Source: Arachnopeziza araneosa
Lineage: Eukaryota; Ascomycota; Leotiomycetes; Helotiales; Arachnopezizaceae
Assembly: GCA_003988855.1 (NCBI GenBank)
Contig: QYAI01000057.1
Span: 1 to 64,000, forward strand
Reading direction: 5' to 3'
DNA length: 64,000 nt
Shown: one piece after another, positions 43,212-54,700 of the stretch
Position numbering within the stretch: position 1 is the first letter of the stretch
Layout: each line of letters begins with the position of its first letter
Program-made: the position numbers and the translations under genes
The notes under the pieces: generated by a model
Seen by the model: only the letters and a program-made list of their open reading frames with translations
What the model was told of the DNA's origin: nothing
The model's database searches: none

Positions 43212-44986
43212 TTTGCTGGCTGGAAGTGTTGCTTGAAAGTGTGGTTTGAAAGCGTTGTTTTATATGGATGTCGATCACCAGTGTGATTGTAGTTGGCGGA
43301 GTGAATTATCGAGAATTCGGTGGCTGGAGTGTCTGAAGCTGTCTGAGAACTTCCAGCAGCTCTCGGAGGGGAGTTATAGTCTTATCTTATCAGAGAAGAG
43401 CTGGTGGATTTGAGTGACGTGAGTCGAAAAGTTTTAGCTGTCCCGAATGAGCTAGTATTTCAGAATGACTCGACGCTTGAGGGCACTCTATTCCAATTTA
43501 GGGTTATTTCATGGAGCAGAATCCAACACCATGTAACAATTTTCTTACCAAAAAAATCTGTTCAAGATGTGAAAATAATTCCAAGTTTCAGACTAAGCCT
43601 CTCTCCGGCCGGAAGCTAGCAAATTAGAATAAGAGCGACATGTTCCGCGCCCTGTTCCACGCTCTGTAGTCTAGTTATAATGACGACAGCTTGTAATAGA
43701 GTCAAAAAATATGCCTTTGGCTTGTAGGCTACGCAGTGGGTACCCATCGACTTATGTTATCATTGTTTTGGTGCACCTAAGATGTGAAAATATCAGTGGT
43801 CGCTAGAATTTGCGGAAAGCCTCAACCGCGCTCTCTGCCTTAAACAACCCGCGTAAAATTCTCAAGAACTTTTGCATCAGGATGCACGTCCACGGAACTT
43901 TACTGTGGGTGCCCATTGCGCAGTCTATTAGCTTGTCGGGTGAAGTTCTTTGCCTCAGAGCGACCTGCACCTCAGCCTCAGGGCAGCTCATGCCGGGTCG
44001 AAGAAATCGATATCTGGAGCATGCAACACTGGAGAACATCCGGCGCAAGTTTTTGTGCTCAGATCATATCCAAACTCATCCCAACAAAGTCCAACGAACC
44101 ATCGTGCTCACCTAGGATATACATATAAAATGCTCTATCACAAGCCATCCTCTGCTCTCAAGTAGGTAGTCAAAGATCGCTATTCCCCCAGCTTATTTGT
44201 CAGCATCTCCGTCATACACTGGTATCGACGACACTCTCCCTCCCTTCCACAGTCTACAGACAGGGGCAGAGAAATACAAGTCGGATCCAGTGCGGCGTGC
44301 CAGGAATGCTGCTTACTTACCTACCTACCCGCCTATCCAACCAAGCCTTCCAAAGCCATCCATCCAGTGCCACAAAACCACGGTTCGGTGCCGCCGTCTA
44401 TAGACCATGGAAGGGATATATATAATCCACGCCTAGGCGGGACGCTGCTTGTCTGCTGACAAGCGACACGCGATGAGATGAGATGATGTGTGCACGATTG
44501 AAGATCTGCGCTGCGCAATCATCCATCAAACAATAAACGAACCACAAGGTTATGGGTTTGCTTGACTGTGATGTGGGAAACCAGCACGGGTTTTGCGTGT
44601 TTGAAAACAGATACCTAGGCATGTGGTTCAGGTTTAGAGGGATACTAGTTTTAGGCGTAGACTTAGATTCATGGCTTCCTTCTCATGAGCATCTTCATTC
44701 TTCTATTTCTATCTGCTATTCTGATATGGCTTCTGTTAATGATGTAGATTTTCACACAAACTTTCGGTCAAGCGTGTCTACTAATTCAATTCATATTGTA
44801 TTCATTCAATGATCATCTATAACGCCAAAACCTGGTATCTAACTATAATTCATAAACTTTGATATCTTCCTGTCTATTCGGAGCCCAATCACTAATGCTT
44901 TCCCAAAACTCCAATTATGCTCGCTAATTTTCATTAAATTGATGCAGAATATTCGAATCATATTTCCTGCAGTCACTCCAATAGGC
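43212..44986. other. Intergenic region, no supported gene
   Basis: 1.8 kb. Some C-rich simple sequence (CTTACCTACCTACCCGCC near 44315) and a small hairpin CTTGTCTGCTGACAAG at about 44448. No supported frame. Contains the 3' flank of the GPI-anchored gene and the promoter of the RBR gene. Confidence 0.35.
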
Positions 44987-47900
44987 TCACAACACAACAA
45001 CCATTGCCCCTAAAACTCCAGCACCTATCAAAGCCCTGACTCCGGTTGGTTTTGCAGCATTATTCTTCTTCTTAGTTGTTGTCGCAGGGTGGGTGGTCGC
45101 ACTGACGCTTGGAATCGTCCTCGATGAGCTACTCGATGAACTACTCGATGAACTACTCGATGACGAACTTGAACTTGAACTTGAGCTTGAGCTTGAGCTA
45201 CTGGATGTCGAACTGGTCGCCGATGAACTGGAGACCGTGCTTGCGGTCGAGGTGCTCGAACCCGTTACGCTGGTCACTGGTACCGTTTCTGAGCTGCTGA
45301 GGATGACCAGCGTGCTTCCGCTGATTACAGTGGTGAAACCCGAGAGGGAGTAGGAGGGATTCAGAGGGACGGTAGCTCCGCCCGAGAGGACGAGTTCCGT
45401 GGTTCCACCTATGACTGTGATTCGTCCACCAGGCGGTGGAGTAATAAGTGGTTCTGCAACTGTGGTAGCGCCTGGGATGACGAGGAATGGCGTTCCGTTG
45501 ATGAGAGTCGTGATACCACTCACTCCCGGCGGCGCTTGGGAGAGGGGAATAGAGGTTCCTGAAGGAATTACGAGGAATGGTGTCCCATCTATGGTCGTTG
45601 TTGCAAAAGGACCAGGATTTGGGGCCTGCACACTCGTTGCTGCTGGGACGACCAAGAAGGGCGTCCCATTTATTGTTGTGGTGGTGCCTTGTAATCCCGG
45701 TGGAGCTTGAGAGAGCGGAATGGAAGTGGCAGAAGGAACGATTACAAAAGGCGTTCCGCTTATCACAGTTGTCTGGAACGGTCCGGGAGGGGCAATGGTT
45801 GTTGGACCTGGGATCACAAGATAGGTGGTACCTCCAATGTTGGTCGTTTGTCCCACGGCTCCAGGAGGCGCGACTGACAATGCGATAGTAGTCGCGCCTG
45901 GTATTATAACTGGTGTGTTTTGCGCAGGCGGTGCGATGGTAGTTGGTCCTGGAATTACCAAGAACGATGTTCCGCCGATCTCTGTGATACTTCCTGAAGC
46001 TCCTTCTGGTGCATTAGACAAAGCAATTGTTGTTGCAGCTGGAATTACTATGGATTGCTGTCCTGGTGGCGGTGGAACGATAGTAGTAGCTTGGGGAATT
46101 ACGACAAATGGCGTCCCGCCGATGTTCGTGATGCTGCCTTGAACTTGAACTCCAGCTGGTAGGGAAGCAACTTGAATGGTTGTAGCGCCCTGAACAGTAA
46201 GAGGGCTTGCAGGAGGAAAAATTGTGGTTTGTGCCGGTATTATGAGCACAGGAGTTCCCCCAATATTTGTGCTTTGTCCAACTGCTCCAGGAGGTGCGCT
46301 GGCGATTGCTATGGTGGCTCCACCTGAAGGAATTACAACAGGTGTTTGCAGAGGAGTAGGGGGTAGTGTTGGAGCAGCAGGAATTCCAAAGATAGAAGCG
46401 ATTATCCCACCAATACCAGGAGTAGGTGATGGGACTGGTTGAGGATTTGGTGGTGGGACAGTAAAAAGCTGAGGGACAGTATACTGATTCCCAGGGGAGT
46501 TGCCTGGTTGGCCATTTTCAGATTGACCGTTCCCAGGTTGACCATTCTGAGATTGACCGTTTCCTGGTTGGCCATTTTGAGGTTGGCCATTTTGAGGTTG
46601 GCCGTTTCCTGGTTGGCCATTCTGGGGCTGACCATTTTGAGGCTGACCATTCTGAGGTTGACCATTCTGAGGCTGACCATTCTGGGGTTGACCATTTTGA
46701 GGCTGACCATTCTGGGGTTGACCATTTTGAGGCTGACCATTCTGGGGTTGACCATTCTGGGGTTGACCATTCTGGGGCTGACCATTCTGGGGTTGACCAT
46801 TCTGGGGTTGACCATTCTGGGGTTGACCATTCTGGGGTTGACCATTTTGAGGCTGACCATTCTGAGGTTGACCATTCTGAGGTTGACCATTTTGTGGCTG
46901 ACCATTTTGAGTTTGTTCGCCTCCTGGTTGGCCATTTTGAGGTTGACCATTCTGAATTTGACCATTCCCGGCCGGACCGGTTGGGAGAGGATTTTGATTT
47001 ATATAATATGTTGCACTCGCGGTGAGATCCCCGCCAACCGGAGCCTGTGCTGATGTTTGTGGTGACACAAACTCAGAACTCGCAGCAGCAGGAGGAGGAG
47101 GTGGAGGTGCTAATATCGACGGACCGCCAGCCATACACCGCTCCAATCCCGGATATTGAGCACTGTAATAAGGGTTGCCAATCAGGTAATCGAGCAAGGT
47201 TTTTGGGATATAGCCAAATCCGATGGTGCTTCCAGCGTCGTTTCCGCTTTGAGGATCGTAGATGAACGGCGTTGTCAAAGAAATTACGGTCCCAGTTGGC
47301 TTGTTTCCCGGCGTGACAATACTTCCTGCAGTATTGACATAACTGGTCAAGTTTTCGAAACTGATAAAAGTCTGGGTCGCGGTAGATGTAAATTCATGAC
47401 CCGATGCCGATGAGGTGAGCGTCGCATAGAGAACCGTACTCGATGATGAGATTGGGATGAATGTTGCTCCTGTTATTCCCGGACCTCCAAAGTATGCTCC
47501 TGCACCAGGATTTATACTCTGGAAAGTCCGATTTGAAGATGGCATCTGAGAAGGAGTTGCACAGACGGTATTGGCCCCATTAGTTGCTACGGGATCCACA
47601 ATGATGATCTTGACCGAACTATATACATAAAAAGGCGCTGGAGATTGTCTGGAAGAGGTTAGTCAAAAATATATCGGGTTAGGAGAATGGCTTACACAAC
47701 AACACCACCAGTTGTGACAGCAGTGCCGGTCAGAGTTACGGGGAGTTCTGCTGGAATAGGAGCTCCATTCCTGGGAATTGCAATGGGATTGAAATCGAAA
47801 ACTGTTGTCGACACAAACGAAGCGTTTGTTGTATAGACGTTGATATCGGTGCTAGCGCTGGTGATGGTTCCGTTCAGGGCGGAGGATTGATAAATGTATA

Positions 47901-48308
47901 TCGTGGAGGAAGTCAGATTCACGACTCGGAATACGGTGCGGTAGGAGGTCTGCTCCCAGAATGCTTCGGTAAGCGTGTCTTGGACGACGAAGCAGCATGG
48001 CCCAGGGACGGACGAGTTTGATGGCAGGGAATTGATCTGAGCGGGCGAGGTCGATGTGACGAAGCTGGATGATGCAAGACTGGTGATTGTTGAGAGAGAA
48101 GTTCCTGTTGTACTTGACGGCGTGGTAGAGAGTGACGTTGTTGAGGAAGAGGAAGAGGAAGTGTGGTTGCTGACGAAAGAAGCTGGTGCGTGTGTTAGCT
48201 CAGCACCCACCACCACTGCTCAGAGTCCGACATACCTTGAGAAGGAGCCTGGGCGAAGACAGAAGCAGCGAGGGTGAAAAAGAGACCCCAAGAGTAAACA
48301 CCAACCAT
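44987..48308 (-). CDS. GPI-anchored cell-wall protein with NGQPQ repeats
   Basis: Start ATG 48308. Signal peptide MVGVYSWGLFFTLAASVFAQ; an intron follows APSQ. Then a Ser/Thr-rich stretch, a Cys-pair domain (PGPCCFVVQDTLTEAFW...), an intron near 47690-47645, and a second globular part with NTVCATPSQ and PGLERCMAGG. Next come a Pro-run, the NGQPQ array (46500-46965), and a run of beta-like units around GGTPFLVIP (45300-46370). It closes with a Ser tract and a hydrophobic tail VRALIGAGVLGAMVVVL, a GPI-addition signal. Total is about 1,060 residues. The design (signal, folded head, long glycosylated or extended stalk, GPI) is that of wall adhesins or structural mannoproteins. Repeat number is likely to vary between strains. 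I know no named homologue. Confidence 0.8.
45300..46370 (-). repeat. Imperfect coding repeat: TTI-x-GGTPFLVIP-x-ATTI units
   Basis: Within the GPI-anchored protein, about ten imperfect units of roughly 20-45 residues. Each has a Thr-rich strand, INGTPFLVIP or IGGTxFLVIP, then ATTI/ATSI, and usually LSQAPPGxxG. The pattern suggests a stacked beta structure. DNA identity between units is moderate, so this is an older array than the NGQPQ block. Confidence 0.7.
46500..46965 (-). repeat. 15-bp coding minisatellite (NGQPQ), about 30 copies
   Basis: The + strand repeats TGACCATTCTGGGGT with T/C and A/G variants about 30 times, which reads NGQPQ on the minus strand. Variant units NGQPG, NGQSQ and NGQSE gather at the C-terminal end. 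All units are in frame with the GPI-anchored protein. Near-identity of units in the centre implies recent slippage or unequal crossing-over. Confidence 0.9.
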
Positions 48309-49297
48309 CTTTGCAGCGCACGTAGCGACGGTCTGAGCAGCAAGGAAAGGGAGAAGAGAGGAAGCAAAGAAAAAGAAGTTGGAATAATAGTAAGGATCGA
48401 GGCCGCAGGGACCACGGCCTTGATATTGAATGAATCTCAAAGAGTCAGAGCTCCCCCAGGCCGGGGAAGAGGCAAAGGCAGAGACCAAATTAGCGTTGCC
48501 GCAGCGAGAGAGCCAGGCCACGCTCAGGCAGTAGACGCTAGAACACCAACACTCGTCAGTGTTGTCACCTGTTACCTGTTACCTTTACCTAGTTCCTAGG
48601 CATGCAAACGAGGTGAAACCAAAACACAACTCTTCATCTGTCCAGCCACATCCACCGCGCGCCATCATTCGCCCATCTGCAGCTTCGGATGCCACAACGT
48701 TGTTTCTGCGTGGGCTGTCGTGCTGATTGGCTCAAGGTCCAGCGCCCACCCAGCCGTGGCTTGCAAAAAGGCTGCACTTCGCCTCAGCCCCGAATGTCTA
48801 TATTTACGGCCTCCTATCCAGTGCTCGCAACTGGCCTTGGGGCGTCGGGAATAATTCAAGCAAGATCTACTTCTGATTGGGCCAGTGCCAGGCCCTGGGG
48901 CTCCCAAATGCTGGCAGATGGCCAAGGACTAAGCCACCTCAAGCTGGCATTGATATGCAAGCCATCGGACCCGAAAAATGAGAGGATCTTGGAGCTTGCA
49001 CGGCTGAGTTGTCGTTCTGCTTGTGATTCACTCCTGGGATCATTGCTGTTGTTGCGGCGTTTCGACCTTTTCTTCTCCGTTATTGTGATTTTGTCATCCT
49101 TCTCATCATAAGCATGCGAGCTTTCGGCCCTGCGTCCAACATCTGCTATTGATTGGACAGCCCTACCGATGCTGGAGGAGCGAACCTCAGAGGTCTGGAT
49201 TCAAGTGGGCTGCTTTCTTCTGTAATCCCATCTCTGATTGAGAGCCGCCGATGGCAACCTGCGTGAGGCCATCCCGTCCTATGTTTCGCTGTTGGGG
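48309..49297. other. Divergent intergenic region
   Basis: About 990 bp between the GPI-anchored and pepsin-like genes, which point apart, so it should hold both promoters. Open frames here (48186-48599, 48689-49111) carry no motifs. Confidence 0.4.
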
Positions 49298-51499
49298 ATG
49301 AAGATGATTTCAACCCTGCGAATACCCTTTATGCGATGTGCCATCTTTCTTCTTGCTGGACACACGCTGGTATCAATCTGCGCCGGCCTTGCGGTAGTTG
49401 AGCGCGTCGAGAGGAGGAGTACAGGTATTGCGCCTCTGTCAATTACACCATCACAAGACTGGTATGTCCTTCCCTTCTTCTGAAAACAAACACTCAGTCT
49501 CCCAAGGGACGGAGACGACGGTCTCTGGTCAACGTTCAGTCTTCAGATCGGCACCCCGCCGCAACCCGTCAAAGTCCTCATTTCAACCGCATCATCTCAA
49601 ACATGGGCAATCGCGGCCGAAGGATGCCAAACCAGCGACCTAACCAATTGTGCTCAGTTGCGAGGAGGCGATTACAACCATAGTCTGTCCTCAACATGGG
49701 TGACAAACGGGAAGAATGCTTCAACCAACATCTACGCTCTGGGTTTGGAATCAGCGTTGGGCTACAATTCATCCGACTTCCGAGGCAGATATGGATTCGA
49801 TGACATAACTCTGGGGTTTGCAGGAAGCACTGGCCCGACTCTTGCAAACCAAACCATTGCCGAAATCGCCGTGAAGTCTTTCTTCATGGGCTACTTTGGA
49901 TTGAGTCCGGCAACGAGTAATTTTAGCGACAATGATAACCCCGTTCAGAGCTATCTCTACAATCTCCGGAATCAGTCCAAGATTCCGAGTATCTCTTGGG
50001 GATATACGGCAGGAAATCAGTATCGATTGAAGAGTGTCCTAGGTTCTCTCACTCTAGGAGGATATGATCACTCAAAATTCACTGCAAATGATCTAACCTT
50101 CAATCTTTCACAAGCAGACAATGGATATCTAGGCGTAGTTCTCAACTCGCTTACATCCGGAGACACAAATCTCCTTCCAGATGGGCCCATCACCACTTTC
50201 CTTGACAGCACCCTTCCCTATATCTACCTTCCCCTCTCCGCCTGTGCTGTATTCGAATCGACATTCGGCCTGATCTGGAACGAAACCACCCAACTCTACA
50301 TTGTAAACACAACCCAACACGTCCTCCTCACTACCAAAAACCCTTCGGTAACGTTCACCCTCTCGGTGCCCAACATCACCGATTCAGGAACTGTCAACAT
50401 CACATTCCCATACGCCGCCTTTGATCTCACCGCAACCTGGTCGCTCGCCTCCTCATCTACCCCATTCTTCCCCCTCCGGCGCGCAAACGACTCAACACAA
50501 TACATCCTCGGCCGGACCTTCTTCCAAGAGGCATACATTATCGCTGATTTCGAGCGCGGAAACTTCTCAGTCAGCGCTTGTAAATGGGATCAGCAACCCC
50601 AAGATCTCGTCACCATCTTCCCTCTCGACTCCTCCAGCGCCAAAAAATCACTCCTCAGCACCGCAGCCATAGCCGGTATCGCGGCCGGCGGCGCGGTCCT
50701 CCTCATCCTCCTAGCTGTAGCTCTCATCCTCTTCAGACGAAAACAGAAGCAGAGAGTCCTTGAGCTAGCAAATAACGAGATTGGCACCACCACCATCACC
50801 TCACCCACCGGCGAGGGCTGGGGCAAAGCCGAACTCCCAGGCACATCAACACCCCACTCCGAACTCCCCGTCAAAGACGCCTCACAGATGCACGAAGCCG
50901 ACGCCGGCGGCGACAAGATCGCCCATCACAGCCTCCTCCACCCCGAGCTCGAAGGCAGCAACCTCCAACCCATCTACGAACTCCCCGTCAACGAAGAAGT
51001 CGCCGCAGAACTGACCGGCAACACAGACGCCCACGCCCAGGGAGAACGGTCCATGCCAGGAGACCGCCGCAGCGGCAGCGGGCTAACAAGCTGGTCCTGG
51101 CTCCGCGGCCGAGCCAACCCGACCCGCCTGACCGACTCGCTCCCCAAGAGCCAGAACGGCAGCCGCAACACGAGTCTCTCCTCGGGCTGGCGCAGCGCCA
51201 CACCCATCCCAGCCACGACATCCACCACGGCGGCGAACACGCCGGAAGCGCGGTACACAAATCTCGCGCAGGAGATTGAGCGCGAGAACGAGCCAGCGGG
51301 GAGGGACAGCGTGCCGGAGAGGAGTCCCGAACCGCTGAGCGGCGATACGCCGTCGAGTCTGAGTTCGCCCTGGAGTGGGAGGACCCATCCGAGCGCGGAT
51401 TTTGATCTCGTGAGTCCGCAGACGCCGCCGTCGGCGGGGAGGAGGGGGCGTGGAAGTGGAAGTGGCGGAGGGGGAGGGATAGATGGGTATCTCAGATGA
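49298..51499 (+). CDS. Membrane-anchored pepsin-like (A1 family) protein, first catalytic Asp missing
   Basis: Two exons; start ATG 49298 (or 49334, MRCAIFLLAG). Signal peptide, then after a short intron (about 49461-49498) the pepsin fold: FSLQIGTPPQPVKVLISTAS. In active enzymes the last part reads VDTGS; here the Asp is Ser. The second site, FLDSTLPYIYLP, keeps its Asp. Other A1 features are present: SSTW, YGFDDITLGF, VLGSLTLGGYD and YILGRTFFQEAYIIADFE. After the lumenal domain comes one membrane helix (AAIAGIAAGGAVLLILLAVALILF), a basic stop-transfer, and about 240 residues of polar cytosolic tail, rich in Ser, Pro and Arg. So this is a single-pass protein with a probably inactive protease ectodomain and a long tail; a sensor or binding role is inference. 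Many N-glycosylation sites. Confidence 0.85.
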
Positions 51500-51787
51500 A
51501 GAGGTACCCTGTTATAGGAGCTGAATCTGAAATTTGTAGATAAATAGACGGCTAGGTAGATACAGGATCGGCCAGCATGCGCGCAATACGATTATAATGA
51601 TACCAAAAGAGCAGGGTTGAGGAGAGAAGAAGAAATCTCTTTTCTGACCAACTTGTTCATAAAGCCTTCGAAATATGCTCGTCACCATGCGAGACGTACA
51701 GACAAGTCTATCCAAACACCACGCTCAACGCCTTCACATGCGTGCATCCATATATCCAATATCTACACCACCCCGTCTTCTACGGGT
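51500..51787. other. Converging 3' ends
   Basis: 288 bp between the pepsin-like (+) and large ATPase (-) stops. No separate feature. Confidence 0.4.
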
Positions 51788-54700
51788 TCAATCCAATAGA
51801 CTCATTCCACTTCCCCCAAAAGTAATCTGCTCTCTGGTTCCGCCAACTCTAGCATTGCTACTAGGCTGTAACCAGGTTGCACATTTTGCCATCATTTTAG
51901 GAAAGTAGTTGGCCACCAATGACTCGCTGTACGTATGAGTTAGTTTTGATTCATTGGAAAGGAATTGGGATAGGGAGGAACGAACGTATAAAAGCTATGC
52001 TCTGCACTGTGCGGTTTGACCACATTATGCGCCAACTCATGAGCAATTACAATCCACCAATAACTCCCTGCTACAACTTTGCCTTCTCCAATCATCCTAG
52101 CTTCATGCAGTTGCTTGAAGAAGCGGAAATTACAGAAGATGGATCCATTACTGTTGAATGCGATGGTACCACCTGCTTCATCGTAGAAGATGTGCATTGC
52201 GTTTCTGGATAAGGCGTATACATCGGCGATCTCGTATAAAAGATTAGCGAAATCGTTGAGCCCCTTGACATTCTGAACAAGGAACTTGCTCGAGGTTGAA
52301 GAAGATAGGGATTTCGAGATGTAGATTCTGATGCCGTTAGATGCTTCCCCGAGAAAGGTAATGTTCTGTGAGGGAGTCGCATCACAGTAGGTAGCTTGTT
52401 CTTTAATGGTACTTGTCGTGGGTGGAGAGAAGACCGTGTTGCTGTCATGGGCGCGAGAGGATTGGATGGCATTCATGAGATTCTGTTGCAGAGCAGCTGG
52501 GGAAGAGACTTTCCCACCATGGCCATTGTTAGCTTCATCATATGAAGGAGGATTGTCCGCGACTGGACTACCGCCGCCGAGAAAGTTGTTGAGCTGTTCT
52601 TGAGCTTCATTGGAAGAATTGTTGATGCCAAGGCGTTTGGATATACCAGAGAAGAGACTGCGTTTTCCCTTTTGAGCTTGAACTGGAGAGTTGTCTGGAG
52701 AATCTGCGCCGAAGGCACCAGGCATAGGCATGTCATCAGAAGAAGAAGGGCGCTCCTGACGAGCACTTGTAGTCACAATTTGACTCTTGTTTCGCCACTC
52801 TTCCTCTTGTTCACGAATTTGGCGTTGCTCGGTCTCAAGCTGCTTCCTACGCTCCTCTTCTGCAATGCGTTGTTCGGCAGCTCTAGCACGTAAGATACGT
52901 GCGACATTGTACCCACGTGAACGAAGCTGCTCCAGGTTGAGACTAAGAAAAGACTCAAATGTGAGATATGCGCTGTGACTCGGTCTTTCGAGGAGCAATC
53001 TACAGAGAGATTGACTGATTTGGTAAGAATCCCAAGCGTGATCTGCCACTACATAAAGCGTTGCACCACTACGTCTATCTTGATTAAATGCTGCTGCTCG
53101 CTTCTCTGTATGCGACAGAGTATGGCCTCTGAGAGATCGTCTGAGTGCGATGGAGCTGACATTCTGCACTGATAGATTCTTTTCAAGCCATCGAACATCA
53201 TGCCTAATAGCTTCTCGTTTATGCTCATGTAGAAATAGCTTCGATCGCTCAAGAATATGGTTGCGAAGCTGGACGGCAGAGCCTTGCTTCTCAGAAAGCC
53301 TTCCAAGACGAAGATCTTCTTGAACAAGGCTGCTGAGACTTTGTCCTCCAAGTGCCAGGTAGAATGATTCCAACTTTTCTTCTTCTGGTGCGCATATCAA
53401 AGAGTTTTTGAATCGTCGGTAGCTGTTGTAATCATCAATAATGACAATTTGGCCAGGTGTCGAGAGCTGGAATTCTTGTATCCGAGCATCCTCATTTTCA
53501 TCAGGATCAGAATCATACTGATTATCACCAGCTTCTAATCTCTTGGTCTTAGATTTACTGCTATCCACAGAGATCTCTACAGATCCAAGAAGCCATTTTG
53601 CTTGTTTCATCTGTTTGTAAAGATTCTTGTCTTTCTTCAATTGCGGAAGCTCATCAGCTAACGTTCTTAGTAAATTGAGGTATTTCTCAGAGCTTTGCAT
53701 GATGCCCAACAAGCGGGCCGGTTCTGTGCAAGCCAAAGCAGCAAGTTCAGGTGTTGTAGGTTCGCTCTTGGAGCCACACTTCATTAGGAAAGCATTAGCC
53801 TGATCACCGAAATCCACAAACTCGAAGATGTCTCCATACGTAGTTGAGGTACCGAGATAACATTGTCGAGGAGCAATATGTCGAGTTTTTGGTGGCCTGA
53901 GACCTTGCTTCTCAGTTGACGCATGCGATGGCTCATTAGAAGCTACAGGCACAATATTAGCATCCGCAAGTCTCGCAACGTTATTTTGGCCTAGCTCTCC
54001 AAGTCGATCGGCGAAATATCTGAACAATGTGGTGGCCTCGTGCTTTGTCTGTGGAGGTTTGGCCAAGAGTCTATTGACACATTCAGTGATCGGTGGATCA
54101 ATCGCTACACCAAACTTGCTGGCATGTGGCTCTAATTCTCTCCTCAATATGCTGAATCCTAATATTGAGCACTTCTCATTTGTGAAGCACCCAGCTGGAG
54201 TAACCCGCCTATCTTCTCCTTGTAATGGTAAGAATGCCTTTGCCGAACCACCAACCTGGAACGAAGCATATCCGTTGATATGATGATTTGCAATAAAATA
54301 TAGCATAGCACCATCTCTCAGTTTTTCATCATTTGATGCCATCATGTCAATTAATTCTGGCACTGAAGGGAATGGTCTTAGACCAAGCACAGTTAAGAAT
54401 CGGCCTTCGAGACTTCCTGCTCGGTAACTCCCTGGTGGCCCAGGCCACTGAATGACGGGTAATCCAAGCTCACGAAGTCGATCCTTTGGCTCGAATAGTT
54501 CCGAGACTTTATATAGCTTTACACTACCTTGTGTTGACTCAAAACCAGGTGGACCAGCTTCACGCGGACAGATTGGCGAGTTCTTCAATCTCTTCATATC
54601 TTCCGTTGGTATGTCATCTTTGACAGAAGCAAGATATTTGATTAATTCCATGTGTCTGCTATTTGTCCCTCGAGAGAGCTTAGGGTCCTGCTTGTCATCG

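Noticed and set aside
46500..46965. CRISPR-like regular repeat
   Set aside because: Units are contiguous, 15 bp, without spacers, and coding in a fungal gene.
46402..47053. Two long open frames on + and in another minus frame over the NGQPQ array
   Set aside because: They are by-products of a 15-bp tandem repeat, which is open in several frames. The minus frame in phase with the GPI-anchored protein explains the region.
53049..53351. Short frames inside the large ATPase gene in other phases
   Set aside because: The ATPase frame is continuous for over 5 kb and explains the region.
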